The translations under genes and the position numbers were made by a program. A stretch of DNA of 64,000 nt. It comes from Selaginella moellendorffii (lineage: Eukaryota > Streptophyta > Lycopodiopsida > Selaginellales > Selaginellaceae). Shown here one piece after another: positions 59,760-64,000 of the stretch. The notes below the pieces were generated by a model, which worked only from the letters and a program-made list of their open reading frames with translations, did no database searches and had not been told where the DNA came from. The DNA lies in assembly GCF_000143415.4 (NCBI RefSeq), contig NW_003314294.1:749453-813452 (forward strand), given 5' to 3'. Numbering within the stretch: the first letter of the stretch is position 1; each line of letters opens with the position of its first letter.

Positions 59760-61390
59760 GAGTCTTGATGGCTTTTGAAGCAAACTGATCCTCTTAGTAG
59801 CTGGTTAGAAGAAGTTCCTCTGTGCAACTGGACAGGGATTTCATGCCATCCCAATCACCAGAATTATGTTCAAGGGATCAATCTCTACAATCTAAATCTG
59901 AGTGGTAACACCTCTTCTTGGCCAGCCATCCCCCCTTTTGCTGTTACTTTAGCGTCTCTATTTATCTTCCCTGGTACATAAGGATCTCAACGTGATGCAA
60001 TCCTCCTCGAACCAATGCAACCAGGAGGTGATATATTAATCTCTCAAGCAACAGCTTTATGTCCAGCATTCCAAAGGAGCTTGAGAATTGCACGTTGCTT
60101 GAAGAGATTTCTCTTTCTCAAATTCTCTTACAGGAACTATTCCAGATATTTTCAATCGTTTAAAGCACCTGTCCATTCTCAGTCGTCTGTGGGGAAATCA
60201 GCTTGTTGGCAACATCCCATTGTCAATTGCAAACTCCTCAAAATTGGCGAAGCTGACAATGAACTTACAGGACACATCCCAAATAATCTGATGACTTGAG
60301 GCAATTGTTCCAGGCTGGTTATATTAGATGTTACTTTCAACCTCGTCTGGAAGCCTTCCTTTGGAGCTTGCAAGACTATCAAGGCTTCAACATGCTGGGT
60401 TTTTGACAATCAACTGCAAGGAAAACTCTGGAGTTCTAATCCTGTTCACTAATTCATTGTCCGGTCAAATCCCTTCAACTCTATTCCAGTGCACTTCCCT
60501 CATAGAAATTGATGTTTCACAGAATTCTCTCACAGGTCCAATCCCAGCTGATATCAGCAAACTTCAACACCTCCAAACATTTCTTACTCACCAAAATGAA
60601 TCGCGTGGCAGCACTTTTGGCAACTTGTCCTCTCTTTTACAAACGGACATGGCCTTCAACCAGCTGAGTGGCACCATACCAACAGCAATTGGATCACTTT
60701 CACAGCTCCAGCGCTTATCTCTTGCATACAACAGGCTTTCTTGACCCATTCCTGAAGCTGCTTTCAAGCTGTGCAGGAATCTTGGCTTCCAGAGGCTCGA
60801 CCGCAATGAGCTCGATCGATCCCGCAAGAGTTTGGGGAAATGACCAATCTCACGTATTTAATTCTCACGAAAAATCTCTTAACAGAGGAGATTCCACCCA
60901 ACATAGGCACCCTTTTCAGGCTGCAGTTCTTATCAACTTGGAACCTTCTCACAGATTATGGTTCCAGAGGGATGAACATGGAGGGAGCTACCTGTTGATC
61001 TTGCGGCTGGCCCTACGCGTGAGATTCCACCATGGCTTGGAGGCTTCAACAAAGTTCAGTCCATTGTTCTTTCTTCCAATGCCTTCTCAGGGGAGATACC
61101 TGCTAGTTTGGGTGAATCAAGCTCATTAACTACGTTGACATTCTTGAAGTTAATGCTTCATACAACAACTTAATTCGCACATCTCATCATTTTGCAAAAT
61201 TTGACAGCTCCATGTTTTTGGGGAACCCTTCGTTGTGTGGAGAGATACTTCATAGAAACTGTCCTTCACCCTCATCATCATCAAGCCAAATCTAAACTTC
61301 GCTGTAGTGGTTGTCATGATATTGATAATAGCATTGTGTGTTAAAACCTTTAAGCACAGTGATTATGATGGAGCAGCTTTGGTGGGAAAC
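59760..61390 (+). pseudogene. LRR receptor-like kinase remnant
   Basis: Pieces occur in family order. LRR N-cap (DPLSSWLEEVPLCNWTGISC). Repeats include NSLSGQIPSTLFQCTSLIEI, NSLTGPIPADISKLQHL, FNQLSGTIPTAIGSLSQLQR and SNAFSGEIPASLGESSSL. A post-LRR stretch has FLGNPSLCGE. A transmembrane helix (FAVVVVMILIIALCVKTF) lies near 61300. Many frameshifts and stops separate them, and no kinase motifs follow. The original was an XII-like or related LRR receptor kinase; only the ectodomain and membrane helix remain. Confidence 0.85.
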
Positions 61391-61908
61391 TTGAAAGCGC
61401 TAAGTTTTTAACAGGTAATGAACATGACAGATCTCTCTACTCGCAACTTTGGTTGAAATTTTCTTCAGAAGTGCATTTTCAACGGATATCAAACACTGAA
61501 CATTACACCTATATACAAATGAATATCATGTTAGTGAGAATGTAAATGCCAAGCTTTTATTACGTACCAGTCATTGCGCTTGAGCCGGCTCTCAACAAGA
61601 GGCTTAGAAAGCTGGCCGTGTTGTAGTAAATGTGGATCTTTGATCATCTCTAACTTAATGGTGTGCCTAGTTCTTAGCACCTCGATCGAAGAAGCTGCTA
61701 CAGCGCTCCAAGGAAGGACTCCGCCATTGGCTAGCTTGAGACAGCAAAATCAAAGGCCTTCCAAGTCATTAACAAGATCATACGGAAGGATGCCCTGAAA
61801 CATACATCCCGGTGAGAGCTCAACATCAGGGATTTGTGACACCTTCTCATATACCAGAGTTTTCGGCCAGGCTCTGTTAACCATGCCCAGAAGATCATCA
61901 AATCAATG
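61391..61908 (-). other. unrecognised sequence left of gap
   Basis: A minus-strand run near 61770-61905 reads DDLLGMVNRAWPKTLVYEKV and SQIPDVELSPGCMFQGILPY, open and protein-like, running into the gap. No family assigned. Confidence 0.3.
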
Positions 61909-62093
61909 NNNNNNNNNNNNNNNNNNNNNNNNNNNNNNNNNNNNNNNNNNNNNNNNNNNNNNNNNNNNNNNNNNNNNNNNNNNNNNNNNNNNNNNNNNNN
62001 NNNNNNNNNNNNNNNNNNNNNNNNNNNNNNNNNNNNNNNNNNNNNNNNNNNNNNNNNNNNNNNNNNNNNNNNNNNNNNNNNNNNNNNNNNNNN
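61909..62093. other. assembly gap (N run)
   Basis: 185 unknown bases. Frames that read across it are meaningless. Confidence 1.
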
Positions 62094-63849
62094 TTGGTCT
62101 TGGCATGCCATTTCACGCTCAATGTGAAACCATTCTTCCCAGTTATATTCCCCTTCCTGATGTAGTGCCATTTGACGGCAAGTTTCAGCCACCTTTGAGA
62201 GTTACAGATAAAACAATTGACGTAGCTTTCTGTTTCACAACCTCTTTTACCACCAATGTTCTCTCCTCCAAAACTCTACATTTTAGCTGCAAAAACTTGT
62301 TTTTGATCCAGAGATTGTGGCACCCTCGTGCCACCAGACCGTATAATTCATAGAACTGGGAGAATTGCATGATCGCTCTAATAACCCGTTACTCGGGTCA
62401 GCATGAGCATTCTAACCCACTGTTTGTCTTCTTGAGCTTCAATCTCGTTTACTATGTGTACCTTTAACTCACCACTCTTGTATGAATGCGTTCAACCATT
62501 TCCTATAGGTTTTCTAAAGTATAATTGAAATTTTATAAATTAATTTTAACAAAAAGTAAAGTTAGAATCAATTTGAAGACATATTAAACCATATTAAAAA
62601 TATATCAAATTCTTTATGAGCATCTAATATTAGTTTTTTGAAGAGTTATTCTATTTGATATTAAATAAAATAATAAAGGTGGACTAAATAACTTGAATAT
62701 TTTTAGTTAGTGGTTTAACTCTTATAAACTTGGGTTTAATACTTTCTTAGGGCTAATTTACTTTTCTTTGATAATCAAAGACTATTTAACAAAACCTAAT
62801 ATAAGTTGAACTAAGGTTTGTTTGTCCTAATAAGGTTTGTGAATTTGTATAAGTATGGCCTCTAATAATCCTTAAGTATCACCTACTTAGGGTTGAAAAA
62901 ATTTAGTGAAGAAGAATATTCCATATCATCTTTGGGTATTCATTGAAATACTTCCTCTACCAAATAGAGAGAGAAAACGTTTTATATAGTATAAATATAA
63001 TGTATATACATATGTATATTTTATTTTTGTATGATAAATATGAAAGATCTCTATAAATGATTATGCCCTTGCATAAGAATCCAAGATCAGTTTTAAAACA
63101 ATGAATTGTGACCGATATAACACCTAGCTAATAACTGAAAAAATTATTAAATAAAACTCATAAATAAATCTAGCTTGAATACAATACTATTAAAGGGTTG
63201 ACCTTTTTGTGGGGTTTGATTTTTCCATCTCCCAAGCTTCACATCCCCAAAAGATTGATCTCCTGGTTTCTAGTATCAAACATGAAACATACTTTAACAA
63301 ACAAGTTGGCAAGTAGAAATGAAAAATATATCAAACATTGGTAGCTTTTTGAAACAAGATATAATCTAATCATTAAAAATACAAATTTAATTTGATAATT
63401 AACAGAAATATACATTTAATTACTAATTTGATTACTGTTTTAATTGGAACTTGATGTTTTCTTTGTGTTAATTATTGAGTCACAAATCACTTACAATTGT
63501 AGTATAATTCACTTCAGTTATGGAGAAGTATATATACTTTTGTTAAAAGAATTAAATGGAAAAAGAGATCTACATTATCACAGCAAGTTTGCACTCCAGG
63601 TTTTCGAAATATTTCTGGTTTTAACTCCATTAAAATTGTGGTTGCAAAATAGATTTTTCTATTTTTTATGTCAGACTCAGATTTAACAACACTTTGTTAC
63701 ATAGTCATATATGCGATAGGCTCTCTAGAAGCACAAACACTATTTTTCACTCTAAAAGTACATACTCTTTTTAGATTTTGTAGAGCTTGACTCAAGAAGC
63801 ACATACCCTGATTAAACAAGAATGTTGTTAGACAGAATTCAATGATTTT
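62094..63849. other. AT-rich spacer
   Basis: 62094-62370 on the minus strand has an open stretch (ERTLVVKEVVKQKATSIVLS) perhaps belonging with the segment left of the gap. From 62500 the DNA is AT-rich with no recognised gene. Confidence 0.4.
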
Positions 63850-63990
63850 CTTACCTTGCAACACAGCAAGCACGAATTGTCTCAGAGAAAGTCGCAAAGT
63901 ACATGAGCTGGATAGCAGTGGCAATGAACGCTCCACCTAGATGCAGAAGCTGGAATTCAACAATCCAACTAAAGATAATCCAGGTGACTG
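63850..63990 (-). CDS. possible membrane-protein exon at window edge
   Basis: Minus strand: a hydrophobic stretch with VTWIIFSWIVEFQLLHLGG and AFIATAIQLMYFATFSETIR is followed by a GTAAGA donor near 63855. It reads like one exon of a multi-pass transporter, possibly MATE-like, but there is too little to name it. Confidence 0.3.
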
Positions 63991-64000
63991 CGGAAAAAAA

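Noticed and set aside
61731-62353. Frames running through 61909-62093
   Set aside because: They span unknown bases and cannot be interpreted.

Overview
The window reads as nuclear DNA of a land plant, most likely a lycophyte such as Selaginella. This is an inference from content, not a database match. Support comes from plant-only gene types (plastoglobule M48 protease, plastid TPR protein, PLAT stress protein, pectin acetylesterase, large PPR arrays), very short introns (mostly about 45-70 bases), tight head-to-head and tail-to-tail gene packing, telo-boxes (AGGGTTT) at many starts, and Ty3/gypsy DNA in AT-rich gaps.

Layout. 0-4.9 kb is mostly non-coding, with microsatellites, a tRNA-derived fragment and a cluster of RY and G-box motifs. 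4.9-19.7 kb is a dense housekeeping block: organelle IF-3 (-), two-dsRBD protein (+), intronless XRN-type 5'-3' exonuclease (-), a decayed duplicate of the dsRBD/XRN pair, cohesin SMC3 (+), M48 protease (+) and an aleurain-type cysteine protease (-). 19.7-25.5 kb holds unrecognised gene fragments, an F-box protein and a 985-residue intronless PPR protein. 25.5-29.1 kb is AT-rich, with an ABCG-transporter scrap and a decayed FKBP62/65-like immunophilin.

29.1-49.5 kb is bounded by two inverted copies of a PRXL2/AAED1-like gene plus a PPR gene. Between them lie AP-2 alpha-adaptin, a plastid TPR protein (SLOW GREEN 1-like), a decayed AT-rich repeat element and a degenerate but frame-intact gypsy element. 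In one copy only the PPR gene is complete; in the other only the redox gene is complete. This is the pattern expected of an inversion with staggered breaks.

49.5-59.3 kb holds a PLP-homeostasis protein (YggS/PROSC), two nearly identical PLAT-domain genes and a pectin acetylesterase. A tandem duplication has cut through the first and last of these. Inside it lies a second tandem pair encoding an unrecognised multi-pass membrane protein. 59.7-61.4 kb is a broken LRR receptor kinase, followed by a 185-base assembly gap and AT-rich DNA, with a possible membrane-protein exon at the right edge.

No operon-like or CRISPR-like system is present. The most unusual features are structural: linked duplications with complementary gene survival, a PPR gene whose start lies in a duplicated promoter segment, and a retroelement inactivated almost wholly by transitions.
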